From Planctomycetota bacterium (GTDB taxonomy: Bacteria > Planctomycetota > Planctomycetia > Planctomycetales > Planctomycetaceae): 36,672 nucleotides of DNA. The notes beneath the pieces are model-generated. The model had not been told where the DNA came from, ran no database searches, and worked only from the letters and a program-made list of their open reading frames with translations. Location of the stretch: NCBI GenBank assembly GCA_003671275.1, contig QWPB01000156.1:1-36672 (forward strand). Direction: 5' to 3'. Made by a program: the position numbers and the translations under genes. Positions 6,758 to 14,268 of the stretch are shown here, in pieces (positions within the stretch are counted from its first letter, which is position 1; every line of letters begins with the position of its first letter).

Positions 6758-9031
6758 CTCCGGGCTGCCTGACCCGACCTCACTGGCGAACGCGTAGGCC
6801 AGAGCGAGACCTTGCCAGACCTTGCCTTCGCGTGTGTGCTGCTTGCGAAAGCCGGATTGCTGGCCTCGGTGTTCCATCCATTGCGAGAACCGTTTGTGCG
6901 ACTGCACACGCTCGCCGGACTCGGTGGCCCAGCGTTTGTACTCGTCGTACAGGTGCTGGCTGGGAACGCGGGAGTCGCGACGGAGGACGCAGCAGTCGGC
7001 CAGGAACTCGCCGAGCGTGTCCATCTCATCCCGGTAGTCGGCTGTGGCCATGCGGACCTCGGGAGGCTCGCCCAGTCCGAGTTGCTGCCAATCGAGGCAG
7101 CCTTGAATCGCCCAATTCAGAATGCCTGGTAGCTCGGCCTGAAAGGCAGCCAGCAGGTCATCCATCGGTTGGCGTTCGGCATCCGGGATACGGATCAGGA
7201 ACGGCACCAGTCGCAGACGATCCCAGATGGCATCGTCCGTTCCCGAGATGCGCGGCCGATAGTTCGTGCTCAAGAAGATCTTGAAGTGCGGCGTGAACTC
7301 GAACCATTCTCCTCGCATGAACCGCGCCACGACACGATCACCACCGGTGATGTCTTTGACGAGGGCTTCATCCAGGCGGTTGCCGTCGCCGGTCTCGCTG
7401 GCCGTCACCAGCCGGACGCCACGCAGCCGTGCGAGGTCGTTGGGGATCGTCTCGCCGCGTTTGGCCAGCAGCGTCTGTGTCGGCGTGCGGGCCGTATAGC
7501 CATCGCCCAGCAGAAGCCGCAGCCCCTCCAGGAACACGGTCTTCCCGTTCTTGCCACCACCGTGCAGGATGAACATGCAGCGTTCGGCGGTCGACCCCGT
7601 CAAGGTGTAGCCGACAGCCCGCTGGACGAAGCTGACCAGATCGGCGTTGTCGTCCATGATCCGCCCGAGGAACGCTCGCCAGCGAGGACAGTCCGCTCCC
7701 GGAACATGCGACACCGCCAGACAGCGCGTGATCAAGTCCTCCCGGCGGTGCGGTTGGATCGTGCCCGTGCGAAGATCAATCGTGCCATTGGCGCAGTTGA
7801 GCTGCCACACGTCGCGGTCCAGGCCATCAGGCCGGATCGGGATGTGAGGTTCGCTGCGGGCCAGGGCCAGCATCGCCCCAATCCGCGAAGCGGCTTCCGA
7901 CACGACTGCGTGATGGTGCAGCAGTTCCCGCTCCTTGGCATCGACCAGTTTTCCGACTTCCGCGTAAATGCTCAGCACGGTCTCCTTGGCGAGCTGTTCC
8001 GCGACGGCGGGTTCGAATGACCAGTGTGTGCCGGTCCAGCCGAGCCACTGGTTGAAGTCGTAGCAATGCCGCAGGTTCGCCCCATGTCGACGGACCAGCC
8101 GCTGGGCGTTGCCATAGTCCGTGCAGCCCAGCCCACGCAGCAGATCGGGAGCGGCCAGACGGTCGTCCGTGATCTTGGGTTGTCGCTGCCGAACCTCTTC
8201 TGCTCCGGCCCGATACCCACTGGAGAACGTGACCCGCGTCTCCTCCGGCTTCTCCGCCTTCAGGCCACACAGCTCCGCTCCGCGTTCGCAGAGCGTGCGG
8301 GCTTCGGTTTCACTGATCCGCTGCTTGGCACACTGATAGGCCGCCCGATTGAGTTCATCGTTCCGCCAACCAGGCGCGACGAAGCCTCGCAGGAAGTTGA
8401 GCGTGGTCTGATTCAACCGCCGCGAGGGTTCAGCAGGAAGCTCGTGAATCAGGCAGGACTCGAACGTGCCGCTTCGCCAGACATCGCCGCCCTCTTCGTT
8501 CGGATCGTTCGGCAGCCACACCTGCGTGCGCTTGGCCGACTTGGGGAAGCACTCGATATCCCCTCGCCGATTGAAGCCCCAGGCTTTCGCCCAGGCCACA
8601 AACTGCTCCACCGGGACAGCCTCCGCCAGGGCGTAATAGCAGTGCAGCCCCCGACCGCTCTTGCTGGTGAACTGGAGCGACTCCGCTCCGAGGAAACGAT
8701 CAATGGCAGCTACCAGATGCACATTTCCGCCATCACCCGCATGGTCGTCGAAGTCGCAACAGAACCGACTCACTCGACCATCGCGATGCGGAACCAGCCC
8801 CAGTCGCGTGGCTCCGGTGATCGAGTAGCGTCTGCCGTCCTGCGTGATCGAGGCGAACTCTTCGCTCGTCAGCGTGCCTGCCCGGAACGCTGTCACTGCG
8901 CGGGTCACATCGTCCGCTCCGTTCACCCAGCCGGGGCCATCCGCAGCCCCCTTGGCATACAGCAGGCTGGCCGTTTCCGGTTCGCAATGCGGGAGCAACC
9001 AGTCGAGTAATGAGCATCGATCAACCGTCAT
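6737..9031 (-). CDS. P4-type phage/plasmid primase-helicase (primase A)
   Basis: About 764 residues. The N-terminal part has primase-polymerase features: CCDFDDHAGDGG for metal-binding acidic residues and FTSKSGRGLHCYY. A D5_N-like region and a superfamily 3 helicase follow. The Walker A is GGGKNGKT (about residue 492), an acidic motif lies in VTASETGDGNRLDE, and the sensor motif is FLSTNYRP. Such proteins both prime and unwind at the origin of phages, satellites and plasmids. I use the ATG at 9031 because AAGGAGGT lies just upstream. It overlaps the previous gene by 11 bases. Its 3' end overlaps the GTGACGG repeats, its probable binding site. It is unrelated in sequence to primase B at 16322 to 18571. 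Confidence 0.85.
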   Translation of the reverse strand: MTVDRCSLLDWLLPHCEPETASLLYAKGAADGPGWVNGADDVTRAVTAFRAGTLTSEEFASITQDGRRYSITGATRLGLVPHRDGRVSRFCCDFDDHAGDGGNVHLVAAIDRFLGAESLQFTSKSGRGLHCYYALAEAVPVEQFVAWAKAWGFNRRGDIECFPKSAKRTQVWLPNDPNEEGGDVWRSGTFESCLIHELPAEPSRRLNQTTLNFLRGFVAPGWRNDELNRAAYQCAKQRISETEARTLCERGAELCGLKAEKPEETRVTFSSGYRAGAEEVRQRQPKITDDRLAAPDLLRGLGCTDYGNAQRLVRRHGANLRHCYDFNQWLGWTGTHWSFEPAVAEQLAKETVLSIYAEVGKLVDAKERELLHHHAVVSEAASRIGAMLALARSEPHIPIRPDGLDRDVWQLNCANGTIDLRTGTIQPHRREDLITRCLAVSHVPGADCPRWRAFLGRIMDDNADLVSFVQRAVGYTLTGSTAERCMFILHGGGKNGKTVFLEGLRLLLGDGYTARTPTQTLLAKRGETIPNDLARLRGVRLVTASETGDGNRLDEALVKDITGGDRVVARFMRGEWFEFTPHFKIFLSTNYRPRISGTDDAIWDRLRLVPFLIRIPDAERQPMDDLLAAFQAELPGILNWAIQGCLDWQQLGLGEPPEVRMATADYRDEMDTLGEFLADCCVLRRDSRVPSQHLYDEYKRWATESGERVQSHKRFSQWMEHRGQQSGFRKQHTREGKVWQGLALAYAFASEVGSGSPECDGSNF

Positions 9032-9767
9032 GTCGACCTCCTTCCAGCGTGTCACAGACCAGTTCGGTGACCAGCCACGACTTCCCGACCTTCAGACTGG
9101 CGATGTTCTTCATCGTCTCGCCGGATTGCAGAAGCACTTGGATCACAGGGGGACGCCAGCCAGATTTCTCAATCACCGGCTGCCTCACCGTTTTTGCGGT
9201 TGGGGGTGGAATCGGTTCTTGAGAATCTGCTTCGATGGCCGCTCGCAGCTGATCCAGACGCAGGCGGTTCGCTTCGGGGATGCACTCCTCGGGTCGAGGA
9301 GGCGGGATCATGCGATTGGGATCAATTAGCTCGTTGGCCCAGACGCGAACCTCGGCGATCCAGGGACCGAGGACCAGTTGGGCGAGGTGCTCCTCCGGAT
9401 AGCCCTCGTCCTCCATCGCCTCCCAGCACTGGCGAGCGATCTCAACAGCCTGGTGCTTGCCGCGAGCGTTGGCGGCATTCACATCGTGACCCGCGCGGTA
9501 CACGATCTGGTCGCTGTCCATGTCGGGGTTACCGAACAGCACCGACGAGGGGACCAGAACCTCGGCCCGGCGGCGAACGTCCTTGCGGGACTTACGCAGC
9601 GACTCGATCAACGCCTCATCGGGGGATCGCCAGCGAGCCGTGGCACAGGCTGCCGCGCAGAATCCCGCGCGGTACGCTCGCTCCGCTTCCATCTGGAGCG
9701 GCGTCTTGGGGAAGTCGAGACTATCGTTGTAGAACTGAACGGTGTTAGGCGGTAGTGCATACGTCAA
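9021..9767 (-). CDS. Unknown protein ending in a truncated Walker A-like motif, upstream of primase A
   Basis: 248 residues. The first 150 are helical and charged and match nothing I know. The last 35 (QVLLQSGETMKNIASLKVGKSWLV) resemble the start of RepA-like AAA_25 ATPases, where a Walker A loop follows a short beta strand. Here the protein stops 20 residues later, so no ATPase core remains. Either the gene is truncated by the primase start or the match is superficial. It overlaps the primase start by 11 bases and the gene upstream by 23, which suggests one operon of three genes. Confidence 0.5.
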   Translation of the reverse strand: MTYALPPNTVQFYNDSLDFPKTPLQMEAERAYRAGFCAAACATARWRSPDEALIESLRKSRKDVRRRAEVLVPSSVLFGNPDMDSDQIVYRAGHDVNAANARGKHQAVEIARQCWEAMEDEGYPEEHLAQLVLGPWIAEVRVWANELIDPNRMIPPPRPEECIPEANRLRLDQLRAAIEADSQEPIPPPTAKTVRQPVIEKSGWRPPVIQVLLQSGETMKNIASLKVGKSWLVTELVCDTLEGGRHDG

Positions 9768-9951
9768 CGCGGGCCTCCTCTCGTTGGTCAGACTCCCAAG
9801 TCGCCCGCAGCCAGGCTGTCAGAGCACGGACACGAACGTCGTCATTGGGCGGTTCGTCAGATTGAGCAATGGTGAACAGGAACTTGCCGACACGAACTGC
9901 GGCGTCATCCGACGCAGCGCGAGCGGCAGGTTCCGAGGTGAAAGCAGTCAA
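9745..9951 (-). CDS. Small unknown protein, first gene of the primase A operon
   Basis: About 68 residues, helical, with VGKFLFTIAQSD and ALTAWLRATWESDQ. No family is recognised. The likely start is TTG at 9951, since GGAGGA lies 7 bases upstream. A GTG at 9990 would add 13 residues but lacks such a site. It overlaps the next gene by 23 bases. It may regulate or assist replication, but that rests only on position. Confidence 0.4.
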   Translation of the reverse strand: MTAFTSEPAARAASDDAAVRVGKFLFTIAQSDEPPNDDVRVRALTAWLRATWESDQREEARVDVCTTA

Positions 9952-10066
9952 ATCAGGTTCCTCCGAAGGGAACGAAGTTAAGCCGGGCACGACAGGGCCT
10001 GGGCCAAGTGAGTTGTGTGGATACCGGGAATCGAGCTACCGGGAACGAGCGAATGTCATTTGTGTG

Positions 10067-10615
10067 TCCCTCTATTATTGATCTACCGATTTTCGAGTGA
10101 GGGCGGCGGAGATTTTTTGAGAAATGATGCAGATGACACTCCATGCCTGCACGAGTGCATTTCGATGTCCCCCTATTATGGAGCTACCGGCGTGGGGTGG
10201 GGGGTGTCGGAAAAATCGTGAGAGAATCTCGAAATTGTTGCTTCGACGAACTCTCTCGATCAGAACGCCCGAGTGACGAAAACGAGTTCCCCTACTGTTA
10301 GGCTTTCCGGTCCAGCCCCAAGTGGGCGGCGTTTTTTCGGAAAGATTCCGAAATTTCCGAAACATGCAAACGCTTCCTCCTGAAACCCGCGTTCGAAGAT
10401 TGCGTTTCGCAGTCCCCCTATTATGGAGCTACCAACGAGGGACGGGGGGTGTCGAAAAAATCCGGAAAGATTCCTGAAATTGTCGACCCGCCGCTGTCTG
10501 GGAATCGGGCTGACTCGCGACCAAGACGAGTCCCCCCCTACTATTAGGCTTTCCAAAAACGGACCGTTTTGGCGACACGGAATTCTGAGAAACCTCAAAA
10601 TAGTTAGGCTTCGCC
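10067..10615. repeat. Degenerate repeat array with period of about 100 to 125 bases
   Basis: The stretch 9992 to 10730 has no convincing gene. It contains five copies of a roughly 23-base block. Three are of the form TCCCCCTATTATGGAGCTAC (near 10067, 10168, 10413) and two of the form CCCTACTATTAGGCTTTCC (near 10287, 10531). A partial copy lies near 10598. The DNA after each block is also loosely similar, with a G-rich run, TTTTTTCGG and GATTCCGAAA stretches. Minus-strand reading frames here only reflect the repeat. The array lies just upstream of the primase A operon and beside the broken end of the terminase. Spacers are not unique in the CRISPR way. Confidence 0.6.
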
Positions 10616-10733
10616 ACGATCGCACTGTTTCGCGTCGGGGCGGTCTTGGCGTTCCGGGTTGGCGAACCAGACCAGCCCGCCGCCCGTTGCCACGTAGGAG
10701 AAAAAACGCGGCTTTGGGCGTACGCGGCGAAAC

Positions 10734-11738
10734 CTACGGGATCATCCAGACCTTTCCGTAATGCCATGTGAAGCTGATCTTCTCCACACGGGTGAAGTGC
10801 CTTTCGAGGACCACCAGCGACGGGCGAACCGACTTCCCATCCGGGCGCTTGAACTTCATCCCTCGGATGCGACCGGTGATGCCGGCGACTTTGATAATCG
10901 CGCCGCTCGCCAGCGCCCGGCCATCGGTGCGTACCATTTCAGCAAGCGACTCGTCGCCAGACCAACTCTTCGGCCGCAGAGTCGGCAGGACGATGTACTT
11001 GGCGGTCCAGCCGATATGTGTCCGTTCGCTCTGATACAGCTGGCCGTTACAGCGGTTGGCGATGCCGTCCAGCGCCTGGATTGCGTGGCAGACCTCGGGG
11101 TAGTCGGCCAGCAGCAATTCGTTGGCGTCGAGTTCCGTCTTGATCGACTCGAGCATGTCCATCGCATGCCCTTCGTCCGAGCCGATCAGGCAGACGAACT
11201 CCCGATGCCCGTTGAGCACCGACCAGATGCAGGCGCACTCGCAAATGGTCGTCTTGCCGCTGCCGCGTGGCATCGCCATTGCGAATAGGCCGCCGTGCAG
11301 GACCGCCTGCTCAATCTTCCGCAGGACCTTCCGATGGTCATCGGACCACGCCAAATGAAACGACTGCGGGAAGTAGGCTTCGCAGAAGAACAGAAAGTTG
11401 GTCGCCGCCCTGGAGCGCCGGTTGGGATCGGCGATCGCCGGCAACTCACCAATGTCCCGTCCCGCCGCTGACAACTCGGCGCTGCGGCGTGCAGCGCGGT
11501 CCTTGTGCTGCTCGTAGGATTCCGTCGGCTGCGCAGGCTTGGGGTTGTGCCGTTCCCACGCGAGCCATGCGGCATAACGGATCAGATCGAGATGCCGCCC
11601 GTCGCCGATCCGAAACCCGGCCCGCTGTCGGTCGCGATAGAGCTGCCGCTCGTTCGTCACTTCGCCGAGCGGCGTCGAGTTCAAGAGGCGAACGAGTTCG
11701 CTCGGCTTCAGATGTCGGGGGTCAATCGCCACGGCCAC
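10734..11738 (-). CDS. Phage terminase large subunit, truncated after the ATPase domain
   Basis: About 334 residues from a GTG at 11738 (a GTG at 11732 is possible), overlapping the upstream gene. The ATPase core is clear: Walker A in AMPRGSGKTT, then FVCLIGSDEGHAMDML, and the segment SGAIIKVAGITGRIRGMKF that precedes the Walker B strand. At SLVVL (near 10800), where the acidic Walker B residues should come, the sequence changes to unrelated residues and soon stops. The C-terminal nuclease domain is missing (full terminases are about 500 to 600 residues). It cannot package DNA as it stands. The break coincides with the edge of the foreign segment carrying primase A. Confidence 0.75.
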   Translation of the reverse strand: MAVAIDPRHLKPSELVRLLNSTPLGEVTNERQLYRDRQRAGFRIGDGRHLDLIRYAAWLAWERHNPKPAQPTESYEQHKDRAARRSAELSAAGRDIGELPAIADPNRRSRAATNFLFFCEAYFPQSFHLAWSDDHRKVLRKIEQAVLHGGLFAMAMPRGSGKTTICECACIWSVLNGHREFVCLIGSDEGHAMDMLESIKTELDANELLLADYPEVCHAIQALDGIANRCNGQLYQSERTHIGWTAKYIVLPTLRPKSWSGDESLAEMVRTDGRALASGAIIKVAGITGRIRGMKFKRPDGKSVRPSLVVLERHFTRVEKISFTWHYGKVWMIP

Positions 11739-11925
11739 GCTCCCGCGCCAGCCAGGCGGCATACGTGATGAGGTTGATGGTGCCGTCGTCGTTCTGCGGC
11801 GCACCGGCGGCAACATCGGTCTCGATCTGGTCCGCCCGGATTACCCGTCCGCCCGCCTTCGACAGCACCTTGGCCGCGTCGGGAATCGGCAGCGCCAGCG
11901 GGTTGATGCGGGGTTCGTCGCCCAT
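11722..11925 (-). CDS. Small protein upstream of the terminase
   Basis: 67 residues starting MGDEPRINPL. Its C-terminal LITYAAWLARERGRG echoes LIRYAAWLAWERHNP in the N-terminal part of the terminase, so the two share a short helical element. It overlaps the terminase start by 17 bases. A small terminase subunit is the natural guess from position, but the size is low and no helix-turn-helix is evident. The ATG at 11925 is preceded only by a weak AGCAGG. Confidence 0.5.
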   Translation of the reverse strand: MGDEPRINPLALPIPDAAKVLSKAGGRVIRADQIETDVAAGAPQNDDGTINLITYAAWLARERGRGD

Positions 11926-12051
11926 CGTGGAAACCTGCTGAATTCCTGTGTTTTCGGCTCGGAACCGAGTGGATGTCATTCCGAAGTCGAGGTAACTGAT
12001 GTCACGTCGCGACAGCGATGCGAACCACGAACGAACGACAAAGGACCAACT

Positions 12052-12267
12052 ATGAACGCCCGCCAGACGACCGCCAAACACGCCGAAGCGCTGCTGGCCT
12101 TGCTGCCCCGGATGCAGGCCGCCGCCAACACGATCCCCAACGAGGAACGCATCAACTGGTGCCATGCAGAGCAGATGCAGGACGCCCTCAAGTACGCGGT
12201 CTACGCCGCGTTCGCGATGGGGGTGGTCAACGAGAACGAAGCCCGCGACCTCGGGTTCCCGGTGTAA
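12052..12267 (+). CDS. Small helical protein of unknown function
   Basis: 71 residues, almost wholly helical (AEALLALLPRMQAAANTI, then DALKYAVYAAFAMGVVNE). AAAGGA lies 6 bases before the ATG. It opens a short plus-strand operon followed at 9 bases by the next gene, and it is divergent from the terminase genes, with a 126-base spacer that must hold both promoters. I do not recognise the family. The operon (12052 to 13295) looks like an early or accessory gene set within the prophage. Confidence 0.55.
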   Translation: MNARQTTAKHAEALLALLPRMQAAANTIPNEERINWCHAEQMQDALKYAVYAAFAMGVVNENEARDLGFPV

Positions 12268-12275
12268 GGCCAACC

Positions 12276-12998
12276 ATGCGACGCCCCCTGAACCAACTCC
12301 CGCCCGGAACGCGGTTCCGACAACCGGACCTCGACATCACCGGCACGCTGTTGATGGTCAACGAATGCCGGGCGCGAGTCCGAATCGACCAGCCTCAGCA
12401 ACTGGTCGAGTTCACCGGCCCGGATGGCTCGATCAGAACCTTCCGGGCCTCACGCAATCACGAGACTTCCTGGGCCCCGACCGTGTTGGTCGAGGCCCTT
12501 TCCTTTGACCCCCTGATCGAAAGGGACACGACGATGGCAACCAAGAAAGCGACGAAGAAGGCTCCGGCCAAGAAGACCACCAAGGGCGCGACGAAGGCGG
12601 CGTCAAAGTCCACGACCAAGACGCCCCGCGCCGCGAAGGTGGAAGGAAAGCTCAGTCAACTCGACGCGGCGGTCAAGGTGCTCACCGAATCGGGTGAGCC
12701 GATGACGACTAAGGCGATGATCGATGCGATGGCCGCCAAGGGGTACTGGACAAGCCCCGGTGGCGCGACCCCGGCGCAGACGCTGTATTCCGCCATCCTC
12801 CGCGAGCTGCAGAAGAAGGGGGCCGACGCCCGGTTCACCAAGGTCGAACGGGGCCAGTTCGCCCTCAACGGCGGGACCACGCCAACGCCTAAGGCTGCGG
12901 CCAAAGCCACGGGCAAGAAGGCCGCGAAGAAGACGGATGCCAAGCCCGCCGACGGGACGCCTGGTCCCAAGGCGGTCTCCGAACTCTTCAAGATCTGA
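12276..12998 (+). CDS. Fusion of a small beta-rich protein with a histone H1-like winged-helix protein
   Basis: 240 residues in one open frame. Residues 1 to 86 (RPLNQLPPGTRFRQPDLDI, LLMVNECRARVRI) form a small beta-rich unit. From the ATG at 12534 begins a second unit of 154 residues, MATKKATKKAPAKKTTKG, a Lys/Ala/Thr-rich tail like histone H1. A winged helix of HARE-HTH type follows (LDAAVKVLTESGEPMTTKAM, YWTSPGGATPAQTLYSAI), then another Lys/Ala tail. GAAAGGGA lies before the internal ATG, so two proteins may be made from one frame. I believe these are separate genes in relatives, which would make this a lost stop. The winged-helix part likely binds DNA. Confidence 0.7.
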   Translation: MRRPLNQLPPGTRFRQPDLDITGTLLMVNECRARVRIDQPQQLVEFTGPDGSIRTFRASRNHETSWAPTVLVEALSFDPLIERDTTMATKKATKKAPAKKTTKGATKAASKSTTKTPRAAKVEGKLSQLDAAVKVLTESGEPMTTKAMIDAMAAKGYWTSPGGATPAQTLYSAILRELQKKGADARFTKVERGQFALNGGTTPTPKAAAKATGKKAAKKTDAKPADGTPGPKAVSELFKI

Positions 12999-13007
12999 GG
13001 TGCCATC

Positions 13008-13295
13008 GTGACCAACGCCAATGCACAGATCGCCGATTCGATCCGCGAGGTGACCGCCGCCGTTCAGTCGGCGATTGCCGAAGGGTATCGCTCTCGGATG
13101 ATTGACGCCGATGATCTGGTCGAGGTGCTCTTGTCCATCGCGGACCGCCTCGACCCGCCGGTGCGGGAGACGACGAACGACGTCGCGATCCCATGTCCCG
13201 AGTGCAGCGAAGCGAACTCAGATCGCCTGATCTGGCAAGACGACGAATTCGTCCGCTGCGACACCTGTGGGACGATCTACTCTCCAGGCAACTGA
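13008..13295 (+). CDS. Small zinc-ribbon protein
   Basis: 95 residues from a GTG at 13008. The N-terminal 50 residues form helices (IADSIREVTAAVQSAIAEGY). The C-terminal part has two paired cysteines, CPEC and CDTC, separated by about 22 residues, which is a zinc ribbon. It lies 9 bases after the winged-helix gene, so it shares that operon. A nucleic-acid or protein contact role is usual for such ribbons. No specific function is visible. The 260 bases that follow hold no gene I can support. Confidence 0.6.
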   Translation: MTNANAQIADSIREVTAAVQSAIAEGYRSRMIDADDLVEVLLSIADRLDPPVRETTNDVAIPCPECSEANSDRLIWQDDEFVRCDTCGTIYSPGN

Positions 13296-13556
13296 TCTTC
13301 GAATCCGGGTCCGCCCCGGTGACGCCCCACAATCAACAGTGCGGGCGTTTTCTCGTTAAGTGACGTATCGCTCCCGTAGCGACGTGGGCCAAACGGGAGA
13401 GCTCTCTGAGCCAGATGCCAAGGGAACTCATGAATCGCTTGCAGTAGAAGGCTGTAGAGACGGTGGCTTTGACTATGGATTGGACCGGACTGACAATGCT
13501 TGCGGGCTCGACACGAATCCTTCCCGCCAAGACATCGCAGGACTGGGCACACCTGA

Positions 13557-14216
13557 ATGACTCCAAAGGCCGCATTCGATCAGATTGTCGCACGCGCGGA
13601 ACACTTGATCGCACTCAACGGTGAGCTGACAGGCGGCCTCCCACTGACCACTCATCTGACAGCTTCTGATCGCACGTTCCTGAACGACGACGTCCTTCGG
13701 TGCGCGCTGGTCCTGGCAGTCTCTGCCCTAGATCGCTACGTCCACGACCGTGTCACGAAAGGCGTTGCAGCAGCATTCAAGAATCCCACGCTAACGCGAG
13801 AGCAGGAAGACTTCGCGATTCCTGTCAAGTTGGCATTTGAGATTGCAGCCAAGGCGTCAAAGTCTAACCAGTCTCCAAGGCAGACTCGTGCTGCGAATAT
13901 CGTTCGCAATCAGATTCAAGAACTGCTCCATAAGCGCCCATTTCAAAGCTGGCGCGAGATCGAAGTTGCATTTTCCTTGATCGGCATCACAGGGATTGCC
14001 GGCCACATTCAGAACGCGATGGGCGTTGGAAGCATCGCTCCGGTCAAGGAACAGCTAAACACCATAGTTCGGACGCGGAACCTCATCGTACATGAGGGGC
14101 ACATTCGAAGGCACCAGCGAGGGGGGAAGCCTACACTGCTCGAGATCACCTCGGTTGAGGTAACTGCTGCCGTGACCTTCTTGAAGCAGATCGTGAATCA
14201 TCTTGAATCCGCCTGA
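13557..14216 (+). CDS. HEPN-domain protein, possible RNase (RiboL-PSP-HEPN-like)
   Basis: 219 helical residues. Near the C-terminus is RTRNLIVHEG, giving an Rx4H motif (R-NLIV-H), the catalytic signature of HEPN ribonucleases. Helical features upstream (VLAVSALDRYVHDRVTKGV and GIAGHIQNAMGVGS) fit the RiboL-PSP-HEPN branch. HEPN proteins often act in abortive infection or toxin-antitoxin systems. No nucleotidyltransferase antitoxin is adjacent. It is a plus-strand gene set into minus-strand phage genes, with lower GC than its neighbours, which suggests a carried moron that protects the lysogen or blocks rivals. Defence activity is inferred. Confidence 0.65.
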   Translation: MTPKAAFDQIVARAEHLIALNGELTGGLPLTTHLTASDRTFLNDDVLRCALVLAVSALDRYVHDRVTKGVAAAFKNPTLTREQEDFAIPVKLAFEIAAKASKSNQSPRQTRAANIVRNQIQELLHKRPFQSWREIEVAFSLIGITGIAGHIQNAMGVGSIAPVKEQLNTIVRTRNLIVHEGHIRRHQRGGKPTLLEITSVEVTAAVTFLKQIVNHLESA

Positions 14217-14220
14217 TATG

Positions 14221-14261
14221 CATTGCACGAGCAATGGTTCAGTTAGGCGTTCGTACTGAAC
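14221..14261. terminator. Hairpin pair between convergent genes
   Basis: A 6-bp stem CATTGC/GCAATG (14221 to 14236) is followed by a 7-bp stem GTTCAGT/ACTGAAC (14237 to 14261). They fill the gap between the HEPN stop and the convergent methyltransferase stop, where a two-way terminator is expected. No U-run follows, so the call is weak. Confidence 0.35.
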
Positions 14262-14268
14262 TCTGGAA

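Noticed and set aside
2594-8020. Several long plus-strand frames opposite head, capsid and primase A genes (for example 2594 to 3637, 5271 to 6251, 7169 to 8020)
   Set aside because: All are antisense to genes with recognisable families and have the composition of complement reading.
10067-10615. CRISPR array
   Set aside because: Blocks are only partly alike, come in two subtypes, and the DNA between them is itself similar. Spacing varies and no cas gene is present.
10075-10767. Minus-strand open frames through the repeat array
   Set aside because: Their repeated peptides simply reflect the DNA repeat. They overlap each other in different frames, with no ribosome binding sites.
13296-13556. 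A small gene between the zinc-ribbon and HEPN genes
   Set aside because: Open frames exist on both strands, but none has a ribosome binding site or protein-like composition.
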